Shown here: one piece after another, positions 6,691-13,652 of the stretch
How the letters are laid out: the number at the start of each line of letters is the position of its first letter
Numbering within the stretch: the stretch's first letter is position 1
Source of the DNA: an uncultured Holophagaceae bacterium
GTDB taxonomy: Bacteria; Acidobacteriota; Holophagae; Holophagales; Holophagaceae
Assembly: GCA_903927605.1 (NCBI GenBank)
Contig: CAIYNT010000268.1
Coordinates: forward strand, 1 to 19,605
Length of the DNA: 19,605 bases
Reading direction: 5' to 3'
The notes under the pieces: generated by a model
Databases searched by the model: none
Seen by the model: only the letters and a program-made list of their open reading frames with translations
Told to the model about the DNA's origin: nothing
Position numbers and translations under genes: made by a program

Positions 6691-8094
6691 TTACAGGTTC
6701 AGCGCGCGCCCGTAGACCGCCCGCGCCGCTTCGGGGAAGACCTCGTTCAGGGTGGGATGCGGATACATGGTGTTGATCAACTCATCCACCGTGTACTCAC
6801 CACCCATCAGCGCCACGCTGGAGGCCACCAGTTCTGTGGCTTTGGGGCCCAGGATGTGGATGCCGAGGATCTCGCCGTACTTCTTGTCGGCCACGATCTT
6901 GATGAAGCCGTGGGGTTCGCCCACGATGTTGGCCTTGGCCATGGGCGCGAAGGGGAAGCTGCCCACCTCCACGTCGTAGCCCTTGGCTTTGGCGGCCTCC
7001 TCGCTGAGGCCGATGGTGCCCACCTCGGGGTCGCAGTAAGTGCAGGCGGGGAAGCGGTCGTAGCGGACGGGATGGGGATGCACATCCTTGCCCAGGCTCT
7101 GGGCCGCGTGTTCGGCGGCCACGATGCCCTCGTCGCTGGCGACATGGGCCAGCCAGGGCGTGCGCACAATGTCACCGATGGCATAGAGACCGGGCTCGCC
7201 GGTCTGCATGAACTTATCGATCACTACGCAGCCGCGGTCCACCTGGGCCTTGGTCTTCTCCAGGCCGATGCCTTCCACCAGGGGCGCGCGGCCCACGGCC
7301 ACCAGCAGGTGACTACCCACGACCTCACCGGTGGACTCGCCTTCCATGTGGCACACCACGCCGTCCGCCCGCTTCTCGATGCGGGTGATCTTGGTCTTGG
7401 TGCGGACGTCGATCTTGTAGGCCTTGCGAAAGATCTTGGCCAGCTCGAGGCCGATGTCCTGGTCCTCCAGGGGAAGGATGGTCTCCATGAACTCCACCAG
7501 GGTCACCTTGGAGCCCAGGCGGCTGAACACCGAGGCGAACTCCACCCCGATGGCGCCGGCGCCAAGGATCACCAAGTGTGCCGGCAGCTCGGTGATCTCG
7601 AGGATGTGATCGCTGTTGAGCACCTGCTTCCCGTCCGTCTCCAGGCCGGGAATGGGCTTGGGCGCTGAACCGGTGGCCAGGATGATGCGCTTGGCTTCGT
7701 GAACCTCGCCCTCCACCTGCACCTTGCCACCTCCCAGCAACTGGCCGAAACCCTTCAGCACGGCCACCTTGTTCTTCTTCATGAGGAACTCGATGCCCTT
7801 GGCGTTCTTCAGGACAATGCGGCCCTTGCGTTTGACGATGGTGGTCAGGTTGGGCTTCAAGGCCTTGGTCTCCACGCCGTCGATGCCGTAGTCATCGGCT
7901 TCCTGCATCTGCTCGAAGCGGTGGGCAGTCTCCAGCCAGGTCTTGGCGGGGATGCAACCGCGATGGAGGCAGGTGCCGCCCAGGGCCGGATCCTTTTCCA
8001 CAAGGGCGGTGCTCAGGCCCAGCTGGGCGGCACGGATGGCGGCGATGTAACCGCCGGGGCCGGAACCGATGACGATGAGGTCGTAGGAAGCCAT
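6691..8094 (-). CDS. lpdA: Dihydrolipoamide dehydrogenase (E3)
   Basis: This 467-residue flavoprotein reoxidises dihydrolipoamide with NAD+ in the pyruvate and 2-oxoglutarate dehydrogenase and glycine cleavage complexes. Visible features are the FAD-binding GSGPGG (10-15), the redox disulfide Cys42-x4-Cys47 (GGTCLHRGCIP), the NAD-binding GAGAIGVE, the second FAD motif YAIGD, and the C-terminal catalytic pair His446 and Glu451 (HPTLNE). Length is typical and there is no N-terminal lipoyl domain. Start ATG 8094 has GGAG 5 bases upstream; an upstream TTG at 8106 would overlap that site. It lies 57 bases downstream of the desaturase on the same strand with no terminator, so the two may share a transcript. 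No E1 or E2 genes are nearby. Confidence 0.95.
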   Translation of the reverse strand: MASYDLIVIGSGPGGYIAAIRAAQLGLSTALVEKDPALGGTCLHRGCIPAKTWLETAHRFEQMQEADDYGIDGVETKALKPNLTTIVKRKGRIVLKNAKGIEFLMKKNKVAVLKGFGQLLGGGKVQVEGEVHEAKRIILATGSAPKPIPGLETDGKQVLNSDHILEITELPAHLVILGAGAIGVEFASVFSRLGSKVTLVEFMETILPLEDQDIGLELAKIFRKAYKIDVRTKTKITRIEKRADGVVCHMEGESTGEVVGSHLLVAVGRAPLVEGIGLEKTKAQVDRGCVVIDKFMQTGEPGLYAIGDIVRTPWLAHVASDEGIVAAEHAAQSLGKDVHPHPVRYDRFPACTYCDPEVGTIGLSEEAAKAKGYDVEVGSFPFAPMAKANIVGEPHGFIKIVADKKYGEILGIHILGPKATELVASSVALMGGEYTVDELINTMYPHPTLNEVFPEAARAVYGRALNL

Positions 8095-8151
8095 GCTGAG
8101 CTCCAAAGAACGAAGGGTTCATGATCCCACAGGCGAGGGCAGTCGTCGGCT

Positions 8152-9291
8152 CTAGGCGTATACCAGGGCCGAACGCGCTTCCAACCGGACGGCCTTCCAC
8201 TCCGCCCAGGCGGTCTTCAGCTCCGCCCGATGCGTGGCCAGCTCGGCCGTGGCCTCCCGCCAGGCCTCGGCCTTGGCCGTCCCTTTGGCCCGCCACTCGG
8301 CCTTCTTGTGGCTCCAGGCTTTATGTCGGTCGTGTAGGGAGACCAGGGCGGTGTCGAGCTTCAAGCGCGCTGCGGCAAGGCGGGCCTGCATGGGGGTGGT
8401 GATGCCTGGGCTGGCCAGCACGAGGCGCTCTCGCAACCGCTTCTCCTCCATGAGCAGGCGGGCCCGGGTCATGGCAGCGGTGGAGACGCGCCGGAACTGG
8501 CCCACCAAGCCCATCCAGCCCAGGGCATTCAACAGCCACTTTGTGGTGTCCCACTGGTACCAAAGGGCGCCATTGCGGTAGTCCCACTGCCACTGATGGT
8601 GGAAGTTGTGATAGCCCTCGCCATAGGTGATTGGCGCCAGCAGCCAGTTGTCGCGAGCCGTGTTGGCATCGGTGTAGGGACGGCTGCCAAACCAGTGGGC
8701 GGCGCTGTTGATGAAGAAGGTGGTGTGGTGGGTCATCACGATGCGAAGCAACACCCCAAAGACGAGGTGGCCCAGTAGATTACCCGTGGCGAGCCCGACC
8801 CAAAGCGGCAGGGTGGACACCACGGCCCCGATGAGGAAGTGGTTCCGATGCTGCCAGCGCATCAGCGGATCCTTCTCCAGATCAGCCACCCCCGCGATGG
8901 GCAGGGACTTCGCTTCCATCATCCAGGTCCAGTGGGCGAACCAGAAACCGCGGCCGATGCTGTAGGGGTCCTGTTCCGTATCCACATGCCGATGGTGCAT
9001 CCGATGGTCGCTGGCCCACTTGAGGGCCGAGTTCTCGAAGGCCGCAGCGCCCAAACAGAGGAACAGAAACTGCACGGGCCAGGTGGCCTGGTAGGCCCGA
9101 TGGCTGAAGAGCCGGTGGTAGCCACCGCTGATGGCCGTACCGATGGCAAAGGTCATGGCTAGGAAGACCAAGGCCTCGCACCACCGCAGCCCCGAGGCAG
9201 TCAACCGCCAGGGCACCAGGACCAGCGCCAAGGCGAGGGTGCCCGTGAGGAAGAGCGTGTTCAGAAGATTCCAGCGTCTGGCCTCGGCCAT
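8152..9291 (-). CDS. Acyl-CoA/acyl-lipid delta-9 type fatty acid desaturase with C-terminal extension
   Basis: This integral-membrane di-iron desaturase introduces a double bond into saturated fatty acyl chains. The three histidine boxes are H59RLFSH64, H96RMHH100 and H228NFHH232, with an additional His199 (NSAAHW). Hydrophobic segments fall near 10-30, 36-56, 71-86, 152-170 and 172-187. The catalytic domain ends near 270. A further 110 residues, rich in Ala, Arg, Lys and Glu with regular heptad-like spacing (MEEKRLRERL, AEWRAKGTAKAEAWREA), form a predicted long helix or coiled coil absent from most bacterial homologues of about 280-300 residues. The start has GGAG 10 bases upstream. Close order with lpd downstream suggests co-transcription. 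Regiospecificity is inferred from family resemblance. Confidence 0.92.
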   Translation of the reverse strand: MAEARRWNLLNTLFLTGTLALALVLVPWRLTASGLRWCEALVFLAMTFAIGTAISGGYHRLFSHRAYQATWPVQFLFLCLGAAAFENSALKWASDHRMHHRHVDTEQDPYSIGRGFWFAHWTWMMEAKSLPIAGVADLEKDPLMRWQHRNHFLIGAVVSTLPLWVGLATGNLLGHLVFGVLLRIVMTHHTTFFINSAAHWFGSRPYTDANTARDNWLLAPITYGEGYHNFHHQWQWDYRNGALWYQWDTTKWLLNALGWMGLVGQFRRVSTAAMTRARLLMEEKRLRERLVLASPGITTPMQARLAAARLKLDTALVSLHDRHKAWSHKKAEWRAKGTAKAEAWREATAELATHRAELKTAWAEWKAVRLEARSALVYA

Positions 9292-9307
9292 CCCATTGAC
9301 TCCAAAA

Positions 9308-9322
9308 TAGAGTTCAATTCTA
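9308..9322. promoter_or_regulatory. Palindromic site over the desaturase -10 region
   Basis: TAGAGTTCAATTCTA is a 15-base near-palindrome, matching at 12 of 14 non-central positions. On the minus strand its edge forms TAGAAT, a good -10 hexamer 25 bases upstream of the desaturase start. A dyad overlapping a -10 is a typical repressor operator arrangement. No known fatty acid regulator consensus is matched, so the regulator is unknown. Confidence 0.4.
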
Positions 9323-9371
9323 CCGCGCTTCTGCCAGGCGGGTCCCGATCCTATGACTGGGGCCTCGCTCC

Positions 9372-9401
9372 TTGTTTCCGGGGGTTCCCACCCGCTATGG
9401 T
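9372..9401 (+). promoter_or_regulatory. Candidate sigma-70-type promoter of serA
   Basis: TTGTTT (9372-9377) and TATGGT (9396-9401) are separated by 18 bases. This predicts a transcript beginning near 9408 and a leader of about 45 bases before the serA start at 9454. The hexamers are only partial matches to consensus. Confidence 0.4.
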
Positions 9402-9453
9402 GAAGGATTCCCTTCGCGCCCTGAGCGCACCCGCACTTGAAGGTGGAGCCCCC

Positions 9454-11049
9454 ATGAAGATCATCGTGACCGACGAGGTGACTGGCGAGGGTCTAGCGCT
9501 TCTCCGGGCGGACCCGCGCATCCACCTCGACATCCGCCTGGGGCTCTCCAAGGAGGCCTTGCTGGGCTGCATCGGCGAATACGACGCCATCATCACCCGC
9601 AGCGGCACCACGGTGGACAGGGCCCTGCTGGACGCCGCGACAAACCTGAAGATCGTGGCCCGCGCCGGGGTCGGCATCGACAATGTGGACGTCGACTGCG
9701 CCAGCGCCAAGGGTGTCATCGTGGTGAATGCCCCCTTCGGCAACACCAACAGCGCCGCCGAGCACACCCTGGCCCTACTGCTGTCCGCCTGCCGCCATGT
9801 GCCCGCCGCCAACGCCAGCCTGAAATCGGGAGAGTGGAAGCGCGCCAAGTTCACGGGTGTGGAGCTCAAGGGCAAGACTGCAGGGGTCATCGGCCTGGGC
9901 AAGGTCGGCGGCCGCGTGGCCACCCGGCTGAAGGCCTTCGAGTGTGAGGTGCTGGGCTGCGATCCCTACATCAGCGCCAAGCGGGCCCAGGACCTGGGTG
10001 TGCACTTGGTGGATCTCGCCGAGCTCTGCCGCTCCTGCGACATCATCACCGTGCACACACCCCTGAACGATGAGACCCGGAGCATGATCGGCGCCGATCA
10101 GCTGGCCCTCATGAAGGAAGGCGTGATCCTACTCAACGTGGCCCGGGGTGGCATCCTGGATGAGCCCATGCTTCTCGCCGCCCTGCAGACTGGCAAGGTG
10201 AGCCTGGCTGCGGTGGATGTCTTTTCAGTGGAGCCGCCCGTCTCCGACCTGATGAGGGCCCTTATCGCCGAGGAGCGTCTGGTGGTGACCCCCCATCTTG
10301 GCGCCAACACCCAAGAGGCCCAGGTGAACGTGGCCATCGATGTCTCCAAGGAGATCCTCGCCTATCTGGATCACGCCCCTCTGGAGAACGCCGTGAACCT
10401 GCCGCGCTTCGACCCGACCGTCATGAGCCAGATGCGGCCCTACTTCAAGCTGATGGCCATTCTCAGCGAGTTCGGCCTCCAGCTCACGAAAGGCAACCTG
10501 GATCGCGTCACGTTCGGTTTCAGTGGTGCCATCGCCTCCCACGACTGCTCGCCGCTGACCGTGAGTGGCCTGGCTGCGCTTTTGGCCCGGGCTGCGGACC
10601 AACCGGTGAACATGGTCAACGCAGGCCTCGTGGCCGAGCGCATGGGCCTCGTGGTGGAAGAGCACAAGACCACCCAAGGTGGGGCCTTCTCCAACCTGAT
10701 CACTCTGACTCTGGAGGGCGCCTGGGGCACTCGGGTGGTGTCCGGCACCCTGTTCGAGGGCGCCCCCCGCATCGTCGGGTTGCGGGACTACGCCATGGAC
10801 TTCCTGCCCGAACCCCATATGCTCCTCCTGAGCTACGTGGATCGCCCGGGCATGATCGGGAAGATCGGCACCGTCCTCGGCCAGCACGACATCAACATCG
10901 CCTTCATGAGCCTGGGACGGCGGGAGAAGAAGGGCGAGGCCATGGTCGTCCTGTCCGTCGATTCACCGGTTCCAGCCCCCGTGGTGGAGGAACTCCGGAA
11001 GGCCACCGAGGCCACCTTCACCCAGGCCCTGCATCTGCCTTCGGCCTGA
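9454..11049 (+). CDS. serA: D-3-phosphoglycerate dehydrogenase, long form with ACT domain
   Basis: This 531-residue enzyme catalyses the first step of serine synthesis, oxidising 3-phosphoglycerate to phosphohydroxypyruvate with NAD+. The substrate-binding domain begins MKIIVTDEV. The NAD Rossmann motif is G147LGKVGG with Asp170 (GCDPY). Catalytic residues Arg231 (NVARGG), Glu260 and His281 (HLGAN) are in place. An intervening domain follows (about 315-450), then an ACT domain from about 456 (LLSYVDRPGMIGKIG) that usually mediates serine feedback inhibition. Length matches the long form of about 525-530. Start ATG 9454 follows GGAG 7 bases upstream; an earlier start at 9397 overlaps the candidate promoter. 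A HAD phosphatase gene begins 31 bases after its stop. Confidence 0.96.
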   Translation: MKIIVTDEVTGEGLALLRADPRIHLDIRLGLSKEALLGCIGEYDAIITRSGTTVDRALLDAATNLKIVARAGVGIDNVDVDCASAKGVIVVNAPFGNTNSAAEHTLALLLSACRHVPAANASLKSGEWKRAKFTGVELKGKTAGVIGLGKVGGRVATRLKAFECEVLGCDPYISAKRAQDLGVHLVDLAELCRSCDIITVHTPLNDETRSMIGADQLALMKEGVILLNVARGGILDEPMLLAALQTGKVSLAAVDVFSVEPPVSDLMRALIAEERLVVTPHLGANTQEAQVNVAIDVSKEILAYLDHAPLENAVNLPRFDPTVMSQMRPYFKLMAILSEFGLQLTKGNLDRVTFGFSGAIASHDCSPLTVSGLAALLARAADQPVNMVNAGLVAERMGLVVEEHKTTQGGAFSNLITLTLEGAWGTRVVSGTLFEGAPRIVGLRDYAMDFLPEPHMLLLSYVDRPGMIGKIGTVLGQHDINIAFMSLGRREKKGEAMVVLSVDSPVPAPVVEELRKATEATFTQALHLPSA

Positions 11050-11080
11050 CGGCTGGCATGATGGAGGCCGGGAGGCTTGC

Positions 11081-11731
11081 TTGAAACTCATCGCCTGGGA
11101 CTTCGACGGCACCTTGATGGACAGCCGCCCCCTCATCGAAGCGGGCATGGCCTACGCCCTGGACGCCCTGGGCCAGCCCCGATCGGTCATGGACGAATGG
11201 TTGAAATACGTGGGCCTGCCGGTGGAGGCTGGCATCCGGAATACTTTCGACCCGCTGGGTCTGGACGGCGGCACGGTCCTGAAGGCCTACCGCAGCTTCG
11301 GTCATGTCGAACATGAGTACATGCTCCGGCCCTTCGAGGGCATTCCCGAGTTGCTGGAGGAGCTGCGGGCCCGGGGCCAGCGCATGGGTGTGGCCACCTC
11401 CAAGCGCACGGTGCCCCTCCTGCGCCAGATGGCTAGATTCGGCTGGGAGCCCTACTTCGATCCCATCATCACCCCCGATGACGTCACCCACGGCAAGCCC
11501 CACCCCGAGACCCTGCATCTCATGCAGATCCGGACTGGAGTCGGGCCGGAGGACATGCTCATGGTGGGGGACACCCCCTTCGACCTGGACATGGCCAAGG
11601 CTGCCGGGGTGCCCAGTGTGGCCGTGGGGCACGGCTTCTACGCCCAGGACGCGTTGGCCGCCTGCGGTCCCCGGGCCTATGCTCCGGACACCGCTGCCCT
11701 GCGCGACATCCTCCTGGCCTGGAGTGAGTGA
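11081..11731 (+). CDS. HAD-superfamily phosphatase, phosphoglycolate phosphatase-like
   Basis: This 216-residue hydrolase carries all four HAD motifs: nucleophile Asp7 and acid Asp9 (DFDGTLMDS), Thr106/Ser107 (VATSKR), Lys139 (HGKPHPET) and Gly163-Asp164 with Asp168 (GDTPFDLD). A helical cap lies between motifs I and II, as in subclass I enzymes such as Gph. Start is TTG 11081, chosen because GGGAGG ends 6 bases before it and there is no in-frame ATG upstream of the DFDGT motif. The gap of 31 bases after serA, with no terminator, suggests one transcript. It could be a phosphoglycolate phosphatase or could serve as a phosphoserine phosphatase in the serA pathway. The second idea rests on context only. 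Confidence 0.88.
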   Translation: MKLIAWDFDGTLMDSRPLIEAGMAYALDALGQPRSVMDEWLKYVGLPVEAGIRNTFDPLGLDGGTVLKAYRSFGHVEHEYMLRPFEGIPELLEELRARGQRMGVATSKRTVPLLRQMARFGWEPYFDPIITPDDVTHGKPHPETLHLMQIRTGVGPEDMLMVGDTPFDLDMAKAAGVPSVAVGHGFYAQDALAACGPRAYAPDTAALRDILLAWSE

Positions 11732-11780
11732 AATGATCCGGGGTGGACCACCTGCTCACTTCACTCGCGAAGTCCATCCC

Positions 11781-11833
11781 GGGACCCCTTGGGGTTCCGC
11801 CAGACAAAGCCTGACGGAGACACCGTTTCGGAG
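11781..11833 (+). promoter_or_regulatory. Structured leader before moaC with competing hairpins
   Basis: In the 107-base gap before moaC, a 7-bp hairpin (11781-11798, loop CTTG) is followed by CCGCCAG/CTGACGG (11797-11817, one mismatch) and ACGG-AGACA-CCGT (11814-11826). The last two share bases, so they are mutually exclusive, and they end just before the GGAG site at 11830-11833. This could be a cis-regulatory leader. moaC-type genes are sometimes controlled by Moco riboswitches, but I do not recognise that consensus here. Confidence 0.35.
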
Positions 11834-11838
11834 TAGGC

Positions 11839-12339
11839 ATGGCTGATCTGACACATCTGGACCCTGAGGGCCGTCCCAGGATGGTGGACGTCTCCGCTAA
11901 GGCGGTGACCCGTCGGGTGGCCGTGGCTGCGGGTTATTTGGAACTGGATGTCCCCGCCGCCGAGGCCCTGTCCCGGGGTGGTGGCCCCAAGGGGGATCCC
12001 TGGTCTGTGGCTCGGCTCGGAGCTGTGGGAGGTGTCAAGCGGGCTTCCGACCTGATCCCCCTCGCCCATCCCCTGGCCATTGAGGCTGTGGAGGTGGCCC
12101 ACCACTGGGAGCCCGGTACCCGCCGCGCCTGGCTCCGGGTTCAAGTGAGCTGCGAGGGGCGCACAGGCATTGAAATGGAGGCTTTGGCGGGCGTGACCGT
12201 GGGTCTCTTGGTGCTCTACGACATGCTGAAGGCGGTGAGCCACGGCATGACCCTTGGACCTACCCGGCTCCTCCGGAAGGAGGGGGGGCGGCGGGGTACG
12301 GTGACCATGCCCTGGGAGGAGTGCCCCTGGAAGCCCTAA
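11839..12339 (+). CDS. moaC: Cyclic pyranopterin monophosphate synthase MoaC
   Basis: This 166-residue enzyme converts the MoaA product 3',8-cyclo-GTP to cyclic pyranopterin monophosphate in molybdenum cofactor synthesis. Family motifs are HLDPEGRPRMVDVSAK at the N-terminus, KRASDLIPLAHPL (usually K-x-T-x-DLIPLCHPL; the Cys is Ala here), GRTGIEMEALAGVTV and LYDMLKAVSHGM. Length is typical. GGAG lies 5 bases before ATG 11839. No other moa or moe gene is in the window, so it is a lone member of the pathway here. It is separated from the HAD gene by a structured 107-base gap. Confidence 0.95.
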   Translation: MADLTHLDPEGRPRMVDVSAKAVTRRVAVAAGYLELDVPAAEALSRGGGPKGDPWSVARLGAVGGVKRASDLIPLAHPLAIEAVEVAHHWEPGTRRAWLRVQVSCEGRTGIEMEALAGVTVGLLVLYDMLKAVSHGMTLGPTRLLRKEGGRRGTVTMPWEECPWKP

Positions 12340-12381
12340 TCGAGGAAGGGCTAGTTGGAAAACATTTGCATATTCAAGCCT

Positions 12382-12393
12382 CCACCTCCCCGA
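12382..12393 (+). promoter_or_regulatory. Possible promoter (-10 TAAGAT region) for the LysM-M23 gene
   Basis: TAAGAT is preceded at 17 bases by TATTCA, a weak -35. It lies just upstream of the two hairpins in the gap between moaC and the M23 gene. No space for a promoter exists between the second hairpin and the start codon, so transcription should begin upstream of the hairpins. The hexamers are poor matches. Confidence 0.3.
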
Positions 12394-12430
12394 TAAGATG
12401 AGAGATTCACTGTTCCTTTCGATCGACACT

Positions 12431-12473
12431 GGGGTCTCAACCCCCTTTTGGAGGCCTAGCGAAGCAGGCTTTT
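12431..12473 (+). terminator. Tandem hairpin-plus-T-run elements in the LysM-M23 leader
   Basis: Hairpin one is GGGGT-CTCA-ACCCC (12431-12444), followed by C and TTTT. Hairpin two pairs GCCT-GC with GC-AGGC around GAA with one bulged A (12454-12469), followed directly by TTTT (12470-12473). They could terminate the moaC transcript, attenuate the M23 gene, or both. The stems are short, so strength is uncertain. Confidence 0.45.
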
Positions 12474-12496
12474 CCGTTCCAGCCGGGAGTCCCCCC

Positions 12497-13543
12497 ATGC
12501 GTCTTGCCGTCCTGACCCTCGTTCTTGCGTCCTTCAGTCTCGGCCTTCAGGCCACCCCAAAGCGGACTTCCAGAAAGACTTCCTCACGACCAGCCGATGG
12601 CGCGGTCCATGTGGTCCGCAAGGGCGAGACGGCGGCCCAGGTGGCTCGTGCCAACGGCCTGAGCCTGGGGGAACTTGCCGCCCTGAACTCTGGCAAATCC
12701 TTGTCGAAGCTCGCCGTTGGAACTCGCCTGAACGTCCGACGATCCCGGACCCCGACCGAAGCTTCCCTGCAAACCGAGGATGTCGGCACCACCCTTCCGC
12801 GACCTGTCTTGGCTGCCCTGCCGGGCACCCCGATCGTGGCGCCCGCGCCGATGCCGCACCTGGAGCAGCTGCTGCCCTACCAAGTGCGCGGGTCCATTCC
12901 AGCTGATGGACCAGGCAGTGCGACCAACCTCGACCCCCACCAGAATCCCGCTACCACGGCCCAGCTTCTGGCGCGCATGCAGCAGGTGATGCCACCCGTC
13001 TCTGCGGCGGAGCTCAATGCGCTTCTGCCGACCTTTGCCTCGGCCGATCCGGATCGACTCGACCTGCTCTGGCCCGTGGAGACCCGCACCATCAGCTCCG
13101 CCTGGGGCCCCCGGATGCGGACCAAAACCATTCGGGTCAAGAACCAGCGCAAGAAGAGGATCCGCTACAGGGGCCGCCACAAAGGTGTGGACCTCACGGC
13201 ACCCACCGGCACCGCTGTGTTTGCCGCCCTGGACGGTCAGGTGATCATCTCCGGCCGCCACAAGCAGTATGGGAACTACGTCGTGGTGGACCACGGCAAC
13301 GGCGTGAGCACCGTCTATGCCCATCACAGCTTGAACCTTGTCCATGAGGGCGAAATCGTCCGGCGAGGCCAGAAGATCGCAGAAGTCGGCCGCACGGGCA
13401 ATGCCACCGGCCCCCATCTCCACTTTGAGCTCCGAGTGGACGGAGTGCAGCGGAATCCCCTCCCAGTGCTCAACGATGAAGAGGAAGTCCCGGCAGAAAT
13501 AGCTGCGCAGAACGCCCTCCTCCGCGCCAGTTCCTTCCACTGA
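12497..13543 (+). CDS. Secreted LysM and M23 peptidoglycan endopeptidase/NlpD-like protein
   Basis: This 348-residue envelope protein has a signal peptide (MRLAVLTLVLASFSLGLQA), a LysM domain at about 36-81 (VHVVRKGETAAQVARANGL to LNV) that binds peptidoglycan, a Pro/Ala-rich linker, and an M23 domain at about 195-322. The zinc ligands are present: His228 and Asp232 (HKGVDLTAP) and His309 (HLHFEL), with His276 also conserved (YAHHS), so the enzyme looks active rather than a degenerate activator such as NlpD or EnvC. A basic stretch (KNQRKKRIRYRGRHKG) sits before the first ligand. Start ATG 12497 follows GGGAG and gives the signal peptide; an in-frame start at 12398 would bury it. Confidence 0.93.
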   Translation: MRLAVLTLVLASFSLGLQATPKRTSRKTSSRPADGAVHVVRKGETAAQVARANGLSLGELAALNSGKSLSKLAVGTRLNVRRSRTPTEASLQTEDVGTTLPRPVLAALPGTPIVAPAPMPHLEQLLPYQVRGSIPADGPGSATNLDPHQNPATTAQLLARMQQVMPPVSAAELNALLPTFASADPDRLDLLWPVETRTISSAWGPRMRTKTIRVKNQRKKRIRYRGRHKGVDLTAPTGTAVFAALDGQVIISGRHKQYGNYVVVDHGNGVSTVYAHHSLNLVHEGEIVRRGQKIAEVGRTGNATGPHLHFELRVDGVQRNPLPVLNDEEEVPAEIAAQNALLRASSFH

Positions 13544-13616
13544 ACTTCCCCGATATCCGCGGCACAGGATTAGAGCGCACCTCCTGATCCCCACGCGAGA
13601 TCGGCCTGGGAGGCCG

Positions 13617-13625
13617 TGTTAGACT
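13617..13625 (+). promoter_or_regulatory. Extended -10 element of the large lipoprotein gene
   Basis: TG-T-TAGACT is an extended -10 located 27 bases before ATG 13653. No good -35 hexamer precedes it, as is common for extended -10 promoters. It would drive the lipoprotein and, 19 bases after its stop, the purine nucleoside phosphorylase gene. Confidence 0.45.
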
Positions 13626-13652
13626 GGGTCCTTTCGCTGTTTCGAGGTGGTC

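Noticed and set aside
6664..7668. 334-residue plus-strand open frame opposite lpdA
   Set aside because: The composition is His/Gly/Asp-biased, as expected from the reverse complement of lpdA codons. lpdA is certain.
8095..8106. TTG start for lpdA giving four extra residues
   Set aside because: This start would overlap the GGAG site that serves ATG 8094, and homologues begin close to the FAD-binding strand.
11732..11838. Known Moco riboswitch before moaC
   Set aside because: Hairpins are present but I could not match the established consensus, so only an unassigned structured leader is reported.
12398..12496. c-di-AMP or c-di-GMP riboswitch in the LysM-M23 leader
   Set aside because: Such switches often precede cell-wall genes, but the conserved core sequences of either class are absent.
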